A stretch of DNA of 64,000 bases from Methylocystis sp. B8. GTDB lineage: Bacteria; Pseudomonadota; Alphaproteobacteria; Rhizobiales; Beijerinckiaceae. Shown here one piece after another: positions 37,129 to 45,034 of the stretch; the stretch's first letter is position 1; each line of letters opens with the position of its first letter. Location of the stretch: NCBI RefSeq assembly GCF_005771425.1, contig NZ_VBTZ01000001.1:744001-808000 (forward strand). The letters are read 5' to 3'. The notes below the pieces were generated by a model. The model did no database searches and was not told where the DNA came from. It saw only the letters and a list, made by a program, of their open reading frames with translations. Both the position numbers and the translations under genes were made by a program.

Positions 37129-37839
37129 ATGAGAAGAGTTTTCGTTCGTTGCGCGGCGTGGGCCGTTCTGATCTGCGCGGTCTTCGCGCCGGGATTTTCC
37201 AGCGCCGCCAAGGAGGGCGACTGCGCGGCGGATGATTGCAGCAGTCAACCGGCTCTAAATACGAGCGCCGGCGCAGCGCGCGACTTCGACTTTTACGTGC
37301 TGGCGCTCAGCTGGTCGCCCGGCTTCTGCCAGAGCGTCGATGGCGCACGGGATCAGTGCGAACCTGGAAAAGGGCTCGGTTTCGTCGTTCACGGGCTGTG
37401 GCCGCAATATGAAAGCGGCGCCCCCGGCGAATGCGCGGGCGCGGGCGCTCCGTCGCGCGTCGCGCTTGAAAAGGCGGCGGGGTTATTCCCTGACGAGCGG
37501 CTCGCGCGCTACGAGTGGCGCAAACACGGAGTTTGCAGCGGCAAAAGCCCGAGCGACTATTTCGCCGATGTGGCGCATGCGCATGCCGCGGTGACGATCC
37601 CGCCGCTCTTTGTCAAACCCGCGCGCGACCAGACGTTTACGCCAATCGACGTCGAGCGCGCGTTTTATCAATCCAACCCGAGGCTACGTCCGGGCATGAT
37701 GGCGGTGTCGTGCCGGCGGCGCGTGATGGATGGCGTGCGCATCTGCCTGTCCAAGGACCTGCGTGAGTTTCGCGCCTGTCCAGAAGTTGTGCGGCGCGGC
37801 TGCCACGTGCGTGAAATCAGCGCGCCCGCGCCGCTCTAG
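37129..37839 (+). CDS. Secreted ribonuclease T2
   Basis: Cleaves RNA through a 2',3'-cyclic phosphate in the periplasm or outside the cell. It has 236 residues and a signal peptide (1-26). Both catalytic segments are intact: CAS I F-V-V-H-G-L-W-P-Q near 82-90 and CAS II Y-E-W-R-K-H-G-V-C near 124-132. Eight or more cysteines fit the disulfide-rich fold. ATG 37129 is preferred to an in-frame TTG at 37120. The bases around the start hold a short duplication (GTTTGATATGA at 37105 and 37122). rlmJ follows after 5 bases. Confidence 0.93.
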   Translation: MRRVFVRCAAWAVLICAVFAPGFSSAAKEGDCAADDCSSQPALNTSAGAARDFDFYVLALSWSPGFCQSVDGARDQCEPGKGLGFVVHGLWPQYESGAPGECAGAGAPSRVALEKAAGLFPDERLARYEWRKHGVCSGKSPSDYFADVAHAHAAVTIPPLFVKPARDQTFTPIDVERAFYQSNPRLRPGMMAVSCRRRVMDGVRICLSKDLREFRACPEVVRRGCHVREISAPAPL

Positions 37840-37844
37840 CGCTT

Positions 37845-38690
37845 ATGAACTATCGCCACGGGTTTCACGCCGGCAATTTCGCCGACGTCTTCAAACACGC
37901 TCTGCTCGTGCGCCTTCTGATCTACTTGACGCGCAAAGAAACGCCATTTCGCGTCATCGACACGCATGCGGGAGAAGGCGCTTATGACCTTTCCGCAGAA
38001 GAGGCGGAGCGCACAGGCGAATGGCGCGGCGGCGTGGGCCGTCTTGCGGACCTATCCGAAGCGAGCGCCGAAGTTCGTTCGCTTCTTAATGCTTACCTGG
38101 ATTGTCTGAGCCCGTTCGATCAAGAGGGAAGGCCCTCGCTTTACCCGGGCTCGCCGACGATCGCGCAAAAATTGATGCGTCCACAGGACCGCGCAATTTA
38201 TTGCGAATTGAGGCCTGACGCTTTCGCGGCGCTGCGTCGCCGTTTTGCGCGTGACGAACGCATCAAGACGATTCATATCGACGGCTATATAGGCGTTGGC
38301 GCATATGTGCCGCCCAAGGAAAGGCGCGGGCTCGTTCTGATCGATCCGCCTTTCGAGCGCGAAGATGAGTTTGAAGCCGCGTTCGAAGCCTTCACGAAAG
38401 CCTATGCGAAATGGAGTTCCGGCATTTATGCGCTATGGCATCCTTCAAAGAGCGATAGCGACGTTCGCAGATTTTACAATCGCCTGCAGGAAAGCGGCAT
38501 ACGGCGCATCTTGCGGCTTTCCTTGAGCATTGGCGGAAAAGAAGAAGGCTTGCGAAGTTCCGGAATGGTTGTCGTCAACCCGCCATTTGTCTTCGAGCAG
38601 GAGGCTAAGACGCTTCTTGGGTTTCTCGCCGAGCGGCTGGCGCAGGGCGAGGGCGCCGGCTATCAGGCGGCGTGGCTCGCTGGCGAGTGA
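37845..38690 (+). CDS. rlmJ: 23S rRNA (adenine2030-N6)-methyltransferase RlmJ
   Basis: SAM-dependent enzyme that modifies A2030 of 23S rRNA. It has 281 residues, normal length. The N-terminus M-N-Y-R-H-G-F-H-A-G-N-F-A-D-V-F-K-H is diagnostic. The SAM loop is D-T-H-A-G-E-G-A-Y near 39-47, and the target-binding motif IV is I-D-P-P-F-E near 166-171. It starts 5 bases after the RNase T2 stop and is followed by a long hairpin. Confidence 0.95.
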   Translation: MNYRHGFHAGNFADVFKHALLVRLLIYLTRKETPFRVIDTHAGEGAYDLSAEEAERTGEWRGGVGRLADLSEASAEVRSLLNAYLDCLSPFDQEGRPSLYPGSPTIAQKLMRPQDRAIYCELRPDAFAALRRRFARDERIKTIHIDGYIGVGAYVPPKERRGLVLIDPPFEREDEFEAAFEAFTKAYAKWSSGIYALWHPSKSDSDVRRFYNRLQESGIRRILRLSLSIGGKEEGLRSSGMVVVNPPFVFEQEAKTLLGFLAERLAQGEGAGYQAAWLAGE

Positions 38691-38700
38691 CGCGACAAAG

Positions 38701-38731
38701 CTTCCGAGTCCGACTGTGTCGGTCTCGGAAG
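38701..38731. terminator. Long hairpin between rlmJ and the Trp/Arg-repeat gene
   Basis: Arms of 14 bases (CTTCCGAGTCCGAC/GTCGGTCTCGGAAG) with one mismatch and loop TGT, 10 bases after rlmJ. There is no U-run on either strand. It probably acts as a transcription end or mRNA stabiliser for the convergent genes. Confidence 0.6.
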
Positions 38732-38762
38732 GATGCTCGAGTGCGCGTTCTGTGGCGTTATC

Positions 38763-39020
38763 TCACCAATAGCGGCGGCGCCACCACCAACGACGACGCC
38801 AATACCAACGACGACGCCAATACCAGCGACGACGCCACCAGCTTTTTTCGATCTTTGCCTTCTCCATGTCTTCAGGCGTCGCGACGCCGGACTGGGGACG
38901 GGCGGGAGTCAATCCATCTTGGGCAGGGGGAATTAGCCCAGGAAGCGCCTGCGATTGCGAGACGACGACAGTCGCGCCAAAGCCGGCCAGTAGCGCCGTA
39001 ATGAAAGTGCGGCGTTGCAT
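38763..39020 (-). CDS. Small exported protein with C-terminal Trp/Arg repeat
   Basis: An 85-residue protein that starts M-Q-R-R-T-F-I-T, so a twin-arginine-like signal leads the hydrophobic segment (about 7-25). The last 25 residues are repeats of W-Y-W-R-R-R, encoded by a near-perfect tandem DNA repeat at about 38763-38842. GAGGAGA lies 6-7 bases upstream of the ATG, which argues that it is a true gene. The cationic, aromatic tail could bind nucleic acid, polyanions or membrane. No function is known to me. Confidence 0.75.
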   Translation of the reverse strand: MQRRTFITALLAGFGATVVVSQSQALPGLIPPAQDGLTPARPQSGVATPEDMEKAKIEKSWWRRRWYWRRRWYWRRRWWWRRRYW

Positions 39021-39185
39021 TTTTTAGTTCTCCTCGCTGGAGGACGTGAATCGCCGTCCGGCGGCGAGCTCCGTGCGGCCATTCGACATCTGGCTCATTG
39101 TGCGCGCTTATCAAGCTACAGCAGACGTCGAAGATTAACGGACCACGGCGTTGTTGGTTCATTGGACGGATGATAGGAACGAGCA

Positions 39186-39782
39186 ATGCTCGTTCTGCGC
39201 CATTCTCCCGCCTCGCCCTACGCCAGAAAAATCCGAATAGCGGCCCACATGCTCGGATTGTCGGAAAGGATCGAGGTCGTCGCAGCGGATGCGTCGGATC
39301 CGGCCGATAGCCTGCGTCGTCAGAATCCTCTTGGCAAAATCCCGACTCTGATTTTGGAGGACGGCTCGTCGCTCTATGACAGCCGCGTCATCGCCGAATA
39401 TCTGGATCATCTCGCTGGCGGGGGGCGGATCATCCCGGCTGAGCCGGCGGCGCGTTTCACGGCGTTGCGGCTGCAGGCGCTCGGCGATGGGATCAACGAC
39501 GCCGCGCTTTTGATCCGCTACGAAACGTTCAATCGCCCCGAAGCCTTACGCTACGACGAGGCGATCGCGCTTCAGCAAGGCAAGATCGATCGTGCGCTCG
39601 ACGCGCTCGAGGCGGGTCCGCCAGCAGGCTCGATTGATATCGGCCACATCGCCGTCGCCTGCGCGCTTGGCTATTTGGATTTGCGTTTTGCGGGCGCATG
39701 GCGGGAGAAACATCCGCGCCTCATGGCTTGGCTCGAAAAATTTGCGCGCGCCGTCCCCGCCTTCGACGCCACGAAGGCTTAA
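39186..39782 (+). CDS. Glutathione S-transferase family protein
   Basis: A 198-residue GST-fold protein. The N-terminal thioredoxin-like domain has S-P-A-S-P-Y-A-R-K-I-R at the active-site turn near 7-17, N-P-L-G-K-I-P-T-L near 48-56 with the cis-proline, and D-S-R-V-I near 65. The C-terminal helical domain has D-I-G-H-I-A-V-A near 150. The S-P-Y-A-R-K start resembles enzymes close to beta-class or YibF-like GSTs, so YibF-like is a possible subfamily. The substrate is unknown. It is a single gene. Confidence 0.9.
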   Translation: MLVLRHSPASPYARKIRIAAHMLGLSERIEVVAADASDPADSLRRQNPLGKIPTLILEDGSSLYDSRVIAEYLDHLAGGGRIIPAEPAARFTALRLQALGDGINDAALLIRYETFNRPEALRYDEAIALQQGKIDRALDALEAGPPAGSIDIGHIAVACALGYLDLRFAGAWREKHPRLMAWLEKFARAVPAFDATKA

Positions 39783-39820
39783 ACGCCAAACCTAGTCCAG
39801 TCGAGAGCCGAAGCTGTCGG

Positions 39821-40156
39821 CTAGTGCCTTCCAGCGATGTCGCCGCCGCCGGCCGAAGTTCCGCTCGAAGCTCGGGGAATGCGCAGACGTTGGCCGGGTT
39901 GGATCTTGTCAGGATCGGTCAGCAATGGCCGATTGGCTTCGAAGATCTCCATATATTTGGCGCCCTTGCCGGCCCCGTAATGCGCTTCGGCGATTTTCCA
40001 AAGCGTATCGCCCGGCTTTACAACGTAAAAGGTTTCGGCCGAAGCGCCGGCTGCGGACTTTTCTTCAGCTTTGGGGGTGGCCTCGGCAGTCTTCTTGAGC
40101 GCGTCTGGGGCAGGCCCAGGTTTGCCTTTTCCGGTCAGAAAATCCAAGAGTCCCAT
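39821..40156 (-). CDS. LysM-domain protein
   Basis: A 111-residue protein with a LysM domain at about 42-94 (Y-V-V-K-P-G-D-T-L-W-K-I-A, then N-R-P-L-L-x-D-P-D-K-I-Q-P-G-Q-x-L-R-I-P). The layout resembles E. coli YgaU/Kbp, but the N-terminal BON domain is replaced by a short Lys/Ala-rich linker. There is no signal peptide. GGAGGCTCC precedes the ATG. YgaU/Kbp itself binds potassium in the cytoplasm; whether this shorter protein does is unknown. Confidence 0.88.
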   Translation of the reverse strand: MGLLDFLTGKGKPGPAPDALKKTAEATPKAEEKSAAGASAETFYVVKPGDTLWKIAEAHYGAGKGAKYMEIFEANRPLLTDPDKIQPGQRLRIPRASSGTSAGGGDIAGRH

Positions 40157-40370
40157 CTGGAGCCTCCTTCATAGGGCGTCCGACATCCGCGCCGGATGCG
40201 CCACAACCTATTGTAGGGCTCGTCTCGCAGCGCGGGAGGGCGCGCACCCGCCGAAGGTCTATTAAAGGTCAAGAAAGCGCCTGTGGAACGCGGCCTCGGC
40301 CGAGGGGTTTGATTACACGGACCGCGTGTCGCTCCTCGCGAAATCGCGCAAAATCACCTATACCCCTGCC

Positions 40371-40895
40371 ATGGCCGCCGCCTCCGCCACGACCGCACGA
40401 ACCGCGCTTTACGCCGGCTCTTTCGACCCGCTGACCTTTGGTCATCTTGACGTGATGGCTCAGGGCGGCGCGCTATTCGATAAGATTGTCGTCGCGATCG
40501 GCGTGCACCACGGCAAGGAGCCTTGGCTTTCGTTCGAGGAGCGCGCCGCCGTCATTCGCGCCGCCTGCGCATCGCTTGGCTCGTCTTGCGCCTTTGAGGT
40601 GGCGGGCTTTGATGGCCTCGTCGTGGAGGCGGCGCGCCAGCACAGCGCTTGCGCAATTTTGCGCGGTTTGCGCGATAGCGCCGATTTCGACTATGAGATG
40701 CAGATGGCGGGGATGAACGGGACGCTTGCGCCCGACATTCGCACGATTTTCCTGCCCGCTTCGCCAGGGCTACGCCATGTCAGCGGAACGCTCGTGCGTC
40801 AGATCGCGGCGCTCGGCGGCGACGTGTCGGCCTTTGTGCCGGCCGCCTCTGTCGCGGCGCTTGAACGCGCCGTCAGAAGACGCGCCAAAACATAG
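40371..40895 (+). CDS. coaD: Phosphopantetheine adenylyltransferase
   Basis: Fourth step of CoA synthesis: ATP plus 4'-phosphopantetheine gives dephospho-CoA. It has 174 residues with the nucleotidyl-transferase motif [10 protein letters not shown] near 17-26, R-G-L-R near 105, and the C-terminal H-V-S-G-T-L-V-R near 140. The start at ATG 40371 has no good ribosome site; GTG 40326 in frame would add 15 residues. It begins a run with two cyclophilin genes, the first 9 bases downstream. Confidence 0.95.
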   Translation: MAAASATTARTALYAGSFDPLTFGHLDVMAQGGALFDKIVVAIGVHHGKEPWLSFEERAAVIRAACASLGSSCAFEVAGFDGLVVEAARQHSACAILRGLRDSADFDYEMQMAGMNGTLAPDIRTIFLPASPGLRHVSGTLVRQIAALGGDVSAFVPAASVAALERAVRRRAKT

Positions 40896-40904
40896 GGAGG
40901 CTAT

Positions 40905-41456
40905 ATGAATTTCACGCGCCGTCACATTCTTGCCGCCGCGGCCGTCGCCGCATTCAGCGCAGCGCCCGCCAAGGCCGCCGAGGATCATATCCTTTATCTC
41001 GACACCAAGGATGGCCGCGTCACCATCAAGCTGCGGCCCGATCTCGCGCCCAAGCACGTCGAGCGCATCGAGAAGCTCGCCAAAGAGCATTTCTACGACG
41101 GCATTGTGTTCCATCGCGTCATCGACGGTTTCATGGCGCAAGCCGGCGATCCGACCGGCACCGGGATGCAGGGTTCGCGCTACACGGATTTGAAGGCGGA
41201 GTTTACGGATACGCCGTTCAAGCGCGGCACAGTGGGAATGGCGCGCGAAGGCGGCGACGTCAATTCGGGCAATTCGCAGTTTTTCATCTGCTATGCGGAT
41301 GCGCCGCAGCTCAATGGCAAATATACCGTGTTTGGCGAAGTGGTGTCCGGCATGGATGTCGTCGACAAGATCAAAAAGGGTTCGCAGTCGAATAACGGTA
41401 TGGTCGACAGCCCGGACAAGATCATCAAGATGCGCGTCGCCGGCGACGAAAGCTGA
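40905..41456 (+). CDS. Periplasmic peptidyl-prolyl cis-trans isomerase (cyclophilin)
   Basis: Cyclophilin-type proline isomerase exported by a signal peptide (1-25, ending A-K-A). The mature domain has F-Y-D-G-I-V-F-H-R-V-I near 65-75 with the catalytic Arg, M-A-Q-A-G-D-P, N-S-G-N-S-Q-F-F-I-C near 120-129 and K-Y-T-V-F-G-E-V near 143. It has 183 residues. AGGGAGG precedes the ATG. It is followed 39 bases later by a second, shorter cyclophilin without signal peptide, evidently a paralogous pair. Confidence 0.95.
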   Translation: MNFTRRHILAAAAVAAFSAAPAKAAEDHILYLDTKDGRVTIKLRPDLAPKHVERIEKLAKEHFYDGIVFHRVIDGFMAQAGDPTGTGMQGSRYTDLKAEFTDTPFKRGTVGMAREGGDVNSGNSQFFICYADAPQLNGKYTVFGEVVSGMDVVDKIKKGSQSNNGMVDSPDKIIKMRVAGDES

Positions 41457-41495
41457 GTTCAAGAGCCGTAGCACCCGAAATCAAAGGAAGCGCTA

Positions 41496-41951
41496 ATGAC
41501 CGAAGCCGCCGACACCATGACGCTTGAGACGACGAAAGGGCCGGTCGTCATCAAATTTCGTCCAGACCTCGCGCCCAATCATGTCGCGCACATAAAGAAG
41601 CTCGTCTCAGAAGGATTTTACGACGGCATCGTCTTTCACCGCGTGATCGACGGCTTCATGGCGCAGACCGGATGCCCGCATGGCACGGGCACGGGCGGCT
41701 CCAAATATCCGGACCTGAAGGCCGAGTTCAACAGCGCGCCGCATGTGCGCGGAACCTGTTCGATGGCGCGCGCGCAAAGCCCCGACAGCGCCAATTCACA
41801 GTTCTTTATCTGCTTCGACGACGCACGCTTCCTCGACAACAAATATACGGTGTGGGGCGAAGTGATCTCTGGCATGGAGAATGTCGACAAGATCAAGCGC
41901 GGCGAACCCGTTCGCGATCCTGACAAGATCGTCAAGGCGACGCTGGGCTAG
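41496..41951 (+). CDS. ppiB: Cytoplasmic peptidyl-prolyl cis-trans isomerase (cyclophilin)
   Basis: A 151-residue cyclophilin with no export signal. The catalytic Arg lies in I-V-F-H-R-V-I near 44-50, then M-A-Q-T-G-C-P-H-G-T-G-T-G-G, M-A-R-A-Q-S-P-D-S-A-N-S-Q-F-F near 86-100 and K-Y-T-V-W-G-E-V near 112. About half the residues match the upstream exported paralogue, so the two probably arose by duplication and serve different compartments. Confidence 0.95.
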   Translation: MTEAADTMTLETTKGPVVIKFRPDLAPNHVAHIKKLVSEGFYDGIVFHRVIDGFMAQTGCPHGTGTGGSKYPDLKAEFNSAPHVRGTCSMARAQSPDSANSQFFICFDDARFLDNKYTVWGEVISGMENVDKIKRGEPVRDPDKIVKATLG

Positions 41952-42001
41952 CGTCCTTGCTTTTTGCGGACGCGTGACATGGCCGGGCTTGTCCCGGCCA
42001 T
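41951..42001. repeat. Two hairpins after ppiB, second one a REP-like palindrome
   Basis: The first hairpin, GCGTCC/GGACGC (41951-41973), has a T-run in its loop. The second is a perfect 9-base palindrome ATGGCCGGG/CCCGGCCAT with loop CTTGT (41979-42001). The second resembles the palindrome at 11932-11950 and the REP-type units common between alphaproteobacterial genes. Together they may end ppiB transcription 16 bases before queA. Confidence 0.6.
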
Positions 42002-42017
42002 CTTTATATGAGCTTCC

Positions 42018-43079
42018 ATGCGCGTCGATCTCTTCGATTTTGAACTCCCAGTTGACCGCATCGCATTGCGGCCCGCGAGCCCGCGCGACAGCGCGCGCAT
42101 GCTGGTCGTGCCGGCGAGGGGGAGCTTTGAAGACCGGCGCGTGTGGGAGTTGTCCGAATATCTGCGCGAAGGCGACGCGCTCGTCGTCAATGATTCTCGC
42201 GTCATTCACGCGCGGCTTTCGGGCCGGCGCTCGCGCGGCGAGTTGAGCGCCAATGTCGAGGCGACGCTGATTGAACGGCTGGACGCTTCCCGCTGGCGCG
42301 CCTTGATGCGCCCGGCAAAGAAGCTCGCGGTTGGAGATCGCATTTGCTTTGCCGGCCACGCAGGAGAACTCGAGGCCTATGTCGAAGCGAAAGGCGACGA
42401 AGGCGAGATTATGCTTGCTTTCGAAATTCACGGACCCGCGCTGGACACCGCGATAGAGCAGGCGGGCGTCATGCCTTTGCCGCCGTATATCGCCGGCAAG
42501 CGATCGGCCGATGCGCAGGACGAGACGGACTATCAAACGATCTTTGCGCGCGAAGCGGGCGCGGTGGCCGCCCCCACGGCCGGACTGCATTTCACGCCGC
42601 AATTGTTGGCCGATGTCGAAGCGCGTGGCGTCGCCCTTCATCGCGTGACGCTGCATGTCGGCGCCGGCACCTTTCTTCCGGTGAAGGCGGAAGATACTGA
42701 CCAGCACAAGATGCATGAGGAGTTCGCGCGGGTCGACGCGCAAACGGCTCAGGCGCTCAACGACGTGCGGGCGAAGGGCGGACGGATCGTGGCCGTCGGA
42801 ACCACGGCGCTGCGTGTGCTCGAAAGCGCAGCGGATGAAGGCGGAAAGGTAGCGCCCTATGCGGCGCGCACGGGAATTTTTATAACGCCTGGCTATCGTT
42901 TTCGCGTTGTCGACATGCTGCTCACCAATTTCCACCTCCCGCGCTCAACTCTATTCATGCTCGTCGCCGCATTCGTCGGGCTCGAACGCATGAAAGCCGC
43001 CTATGCGCATGCGATCGAAAGCGGCTATCGTTTTTATTCTTATGGCGACGCTTGTCTATTGCAGCGCCGCGAAACATGA
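42018..43079 (+). CDS. queA: tRNA preQ1(34) S-adenosylmethionine ribosyltransferase-isomerase
   Basis: Builds the epoxyqueuosine ring by moving the ribosyl part of SAM onto preQ1 in tRNA. It has 353 residues, family length. Recognised by [13 protein letters not shown] near the start, L-V-V-N-D-S-R-V near 55, P-T-A-G-L-H-F near 190, V-G-A-G-T-F-x-P-V near 213 and T-D-x-H-x-M-H-x-E near 225, and N-F-H-L-P-R-S-T-L near 300. It overlaps the next small gene by ATGA and forms a queuosine cluster with tgt. Confidence 0.97.
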   Translation: MRVDLFDFELPVDRIALRPASPRDSARMLVVPARGSFEDRRVWELSEYLREGDALVVNDSRVIHARLSGRRSRGELSANVEATLIERLDASRWRALMRPAKKLAVGDRICFAGHAGELEAYVEAKGDEGEIMLAFEIHGPALDTAIEQAGVMPLPPYIAGKRSADAQDETDYQTIFAREAGAVAAPTAGLHFTPQLLADVEARGVALHRVTLHVGAGTFLPVKAEDTDQHKMHEEFARVDAQTAQALNDVRAKGGRIVAVGTTALRVLESAADEGGKVAPYAARTGIFITPGYRFRVVDMLLTNFHLPRSTLFMLVAAFVGLERMKAAYAHAIESGYRFYSYGDACLLQRRET

Positions 43080-43408
43080 GCGGGCCTCGCGACATGCGTA
43101 TCCTGGCGCTCTGGCGCGACGATCCAAGAGAAGCGCCAATGACGATTGATGCGAAAATCGATAAGGAGCGCATCGTTTCGACCTGGGATCTTTTCGGCGC
43201 GTTCGCGCTCGACAGCGATGGCGTACGCCCCTTCATCCTTCGGCGAGACGGGGAGATCGATTTTGGTCCTGGCGAAAGCTGGCGAACGAATCTGCGCGAA
43301 GTCACGATAAAAGTCGGGTCAGATTTCGCCGTTTGGTTCAACGAGAGCGACAGCGGCAAGTATCGAATTGTGAAAATTGCCACGCTCGGCGCGAAGGACA
43401 ATAAGTGA
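43076..43408 (+). CDS. Small protein encoded between queA and tgt, unknown function
   Basis: A 110-residue protein whose ATG overlaps the queA stop (ATGA) and whose stop overlaps the tgt GTG, so all three are likely translationally coupled. Internal ATGs at 43094 and 43139 are alternative starts. No signal peptide or transmembrane segment. The body (about 30-110) is mixed alpha/beta with [18 protein letters not shown] and F-A-V-W-F-N-E. I do not recognise it. A role in queuosine modification is suggested only by position. Confidence 0.7.
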   Translation: MSGPRDMRILALWRDDPREAPMTIDAKIDKERIVSTWDLFGAFALDSDGVRPFILRRDGEIDFGPGESWRTNLREVTIKVGSDFAVWFNESDSGKYRIVKIATLGAKDNK

Positions 43409-44529
43409 CGCAGGGCTTTTCTTTCTCCGTTCTCGCAACCGACGGCTCAGCGCGCCAGGGCGAAATTTTCACGCCCCGCGGAACCATCCGCACGCCGGCT
43501 TTCATGCCTGTTGGCACGGCGGCGACGGTGAAGGCGATGTTTCCCGAGGACGTGCACGCGGCAGGCGCCGATATTCTGCTCGGGAATGTCTATCACCTGA
43601 TGCTGCGGCCGGGCGCGGAGCGGATCGGTCGGCTCGGCGGCCTACATCAATTCATGCGCTGGCCCTATCCGATCTTGACCGACTCCGGCGGCTTCCAAGT
43701 GATGTCGCTTGCAAAGCTGCGCAAGCTCGACGAGACCGGCGTCACCTTTCAGTCGCACATCGACGGCTCTCGGCATCATCTTTCGCCCGAGCGCTCGATG
43801 GAGATTCAGGATCTCCTGGGCTCGGATATACAGATGCAGCTCGATGAATGCGTGCGTCTGCCATGTTCCGAAAGCGAGGCGGAACGCGCCATGCGTCTTT
43901 CGCTGCGTTGGGCGGAGCGTTCACGCAAGGCTTTTCGCGAGCAACCGGGCCGGGCGGTATTCGGCATCGTTCAAGGCGGCGAGTCGAAGCCGCTTCGTGT
44001 CGAAAGCGCCAAAGCGCTTGCCGGCATGGATTTCCACGGGATCGCCGTCGGCGGTCTGGCCGTCGGCGAACCTCAGCACGTCATGCTCGACATGCTGGAA
44101 ACGACCGCCCCGCATTTGCCCGAATCAAAACCTCGTTATCTTATGGGCGTGGGATCTCCCGACGACCTCGTCGAGGCTGTCGCGCGAGGAATCGACATGT
44201 TTGATTGTGTAATGCCGACACGCGCCGGCAGACATGGCCTTGCCTATACGCGCCATGGACGAGTCACATTGCGCAATGCGTGCCATGCAGACGATCCGAG
44301 GCCGCTCGATGAGGCCTCGTCATGCACCGCCGCGCGAATTTATTCGCGCGCCTATCTGCATCATCTCGTTAAAGCCGGGGAAATCTTTGGGATGATGCTG
44401 CTCACGCAGGCCAATGTCGCCTACTATCAGGAATTGATGGCGGGCCTGCGCGCGGCGATCGCTGCTGGTTGTCTTACCGACTTCATCGCTGAGACGCGCG
44501 CGAGATGGATCGAAGGCGAGAGCGCATAA
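43405..44529 (+). CDS. tgt: Queuine/preQ1 tRNA-ribosyltransferase (tgt) with altered zinc site
   Basis: Swaps guanine-34 for preQ1 in GU(N)-anticodon tRNAs. It has 374 residues and a GTG start overlapping the preceding gene. The catalytic core is intact: D-S-G-G-F-Q-V near 92, Q-L-D-E-C near 147, G-I-V-Q-G-G near 190 and the F-D-C-V-M-P-T-R nucleophile segment near 268. The usual zinc motif C-x-C-x-x-C is replaced by S-S-C-T-A-A (305-310), leaving one of three cysteines. This may be a trait of the clade. It folds and functions presumably without zinc or with a weak site. Confidence 0.95.
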   Translation: MTQGFSFSVLATDGSARQGEIFTPRGTIRTPAFMPVGTAATVKAMFPEDVHAAGADILLGNVYHLMLRPGAERIGRLGGLHQFMRWPYPILTDSGGFQVMSLAKLRKLDETGVTFQSHIDGSRHHLSPERSMEIQDLLGSDIQMQLDECVRLPCSESEAERAMRLSLRWAERSRKAFREQPGRAVFGIVQGGESKPLRVESAKALAGMDFHGIAVGGLAVGEPQHVMLDMLETTAPHLPESKPRYLMGVGSPDDLVEAVARGIDMFDCVMPTRAGRHGLAYTRHGRVTLRNACHADDPRPLDEASSCTAARIYSRAYLHHLVKAGEIFGMMLLTQANVAYYQELMAGLRAAIAAGCLTDFIAETRARWIEGESA

Positions 44530-44746
44530 CGGTAGAGCCTTAGTTTACGGACCACGTAATATGGTTTACGAAAACTATATCCGGCGGGGGCAGGGCATGG
44601 GCCGCTACCATGAGGAGCTCACCAGAAGGTTTTTGAGCGGCGTTCGGGGGGAAGCGCCTGCGAACGCGCGCCGTCTGACGCGGCTAAGACGCCAAGGCGT
44701 TCGCGCGCGTCCATCAAAACCCAAACTGGCGTCGGTGGAGAATCGA
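44530..44746 (+). promoter_or_regulatory. Leader and control region of the XRE/methyltransferase pair
   Basis: A 217-base stretch after tgt. It holds a TTTACG direct repeat around CCACGTAATATGG (about 44552-44578) that could be an operator for the following XRE-type protein, and GGTGGAG (44734-44740) as ribosome site. The frame of the XRE gene remains open through this region from an ATG at 44561, but the encoded sequence is Arg-rich and not like a toxin. Confidence 0.4.
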
Positions 44747-45031
44747 ATGTCGCATCCTGGCGAAATTCTTGCCCGCCATTTGCAGGAGCTCGGTCTGACG
44801 GCGTCGGATCTGGCGCGCGATATTGACGTGCCGGTCAACCGGGTGACCGCCATCATCAACGGTCAGCGCGGCGTGACTGCCGATACCGCGCTGCGACTCG
44901 GGCACTGGTTCGGCGTCGAGCCGGAAGATTGGCTTGAGTTGCAAACTCAATATGAGCTTACTCTCGCGCGCCGCGCGGCCGGCGCCAGAATCAAGTCGTT
45001 GCCGAGCCTCGCGGCTCGACGACGCGACTGA
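44747..45031 (+). CDS. XRE-family regulator, HigA-like, without a HigB toxin
   Basis: A 94-residue DNA-binding protein. The N-terminus H-P-G-E-I-L near 3-8 and the helix-turn-helix (about 15-60; S-D-L-A-R-D-I-D-V-P-V-N-R-V-T-A-I-I-N-G with R-G-V-T-A-D-T-A-L-R) are those of HigA/VapI antitoxins, followed by W-L-E-L-Q-T-Q-Y-E-L. GGAG is 6 bases before the ATG. No HigB-like toxin gene lies on either side. A DNA methyltransferase gene starts 3 bases after its stop, so it may act as that gene's controller instead. Confidence 0.88.
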   Translation: MSHPGEILARHLQELGLTASDLARDIDVPVNRVTAIINGQRGVTADTALRLGHWFGVEPEDWLELQTQYELTLARRAAGARIKSLPSLAARRRD

Positions 45032-45034
45032 GTC

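Noticed and set aside
37105-37140. Duplicated GTTTGATATGA before the RNase T2 start as an operator
   Set aside because: Most simply a short local duplication around the start codon; no palindrome.
38763-38842. Tandem repeat considered as a CRISPR array
   Set aside because: Units are about 18 bases without spacers and lie in frame inside a gene.
44561-44746. N-terminal extension of the HigA-like gene as a fused toxin
   Set aside because: Arg-rich sequence lacks HigB/RelE motifs and a good ribosome site precedes the shorter start.
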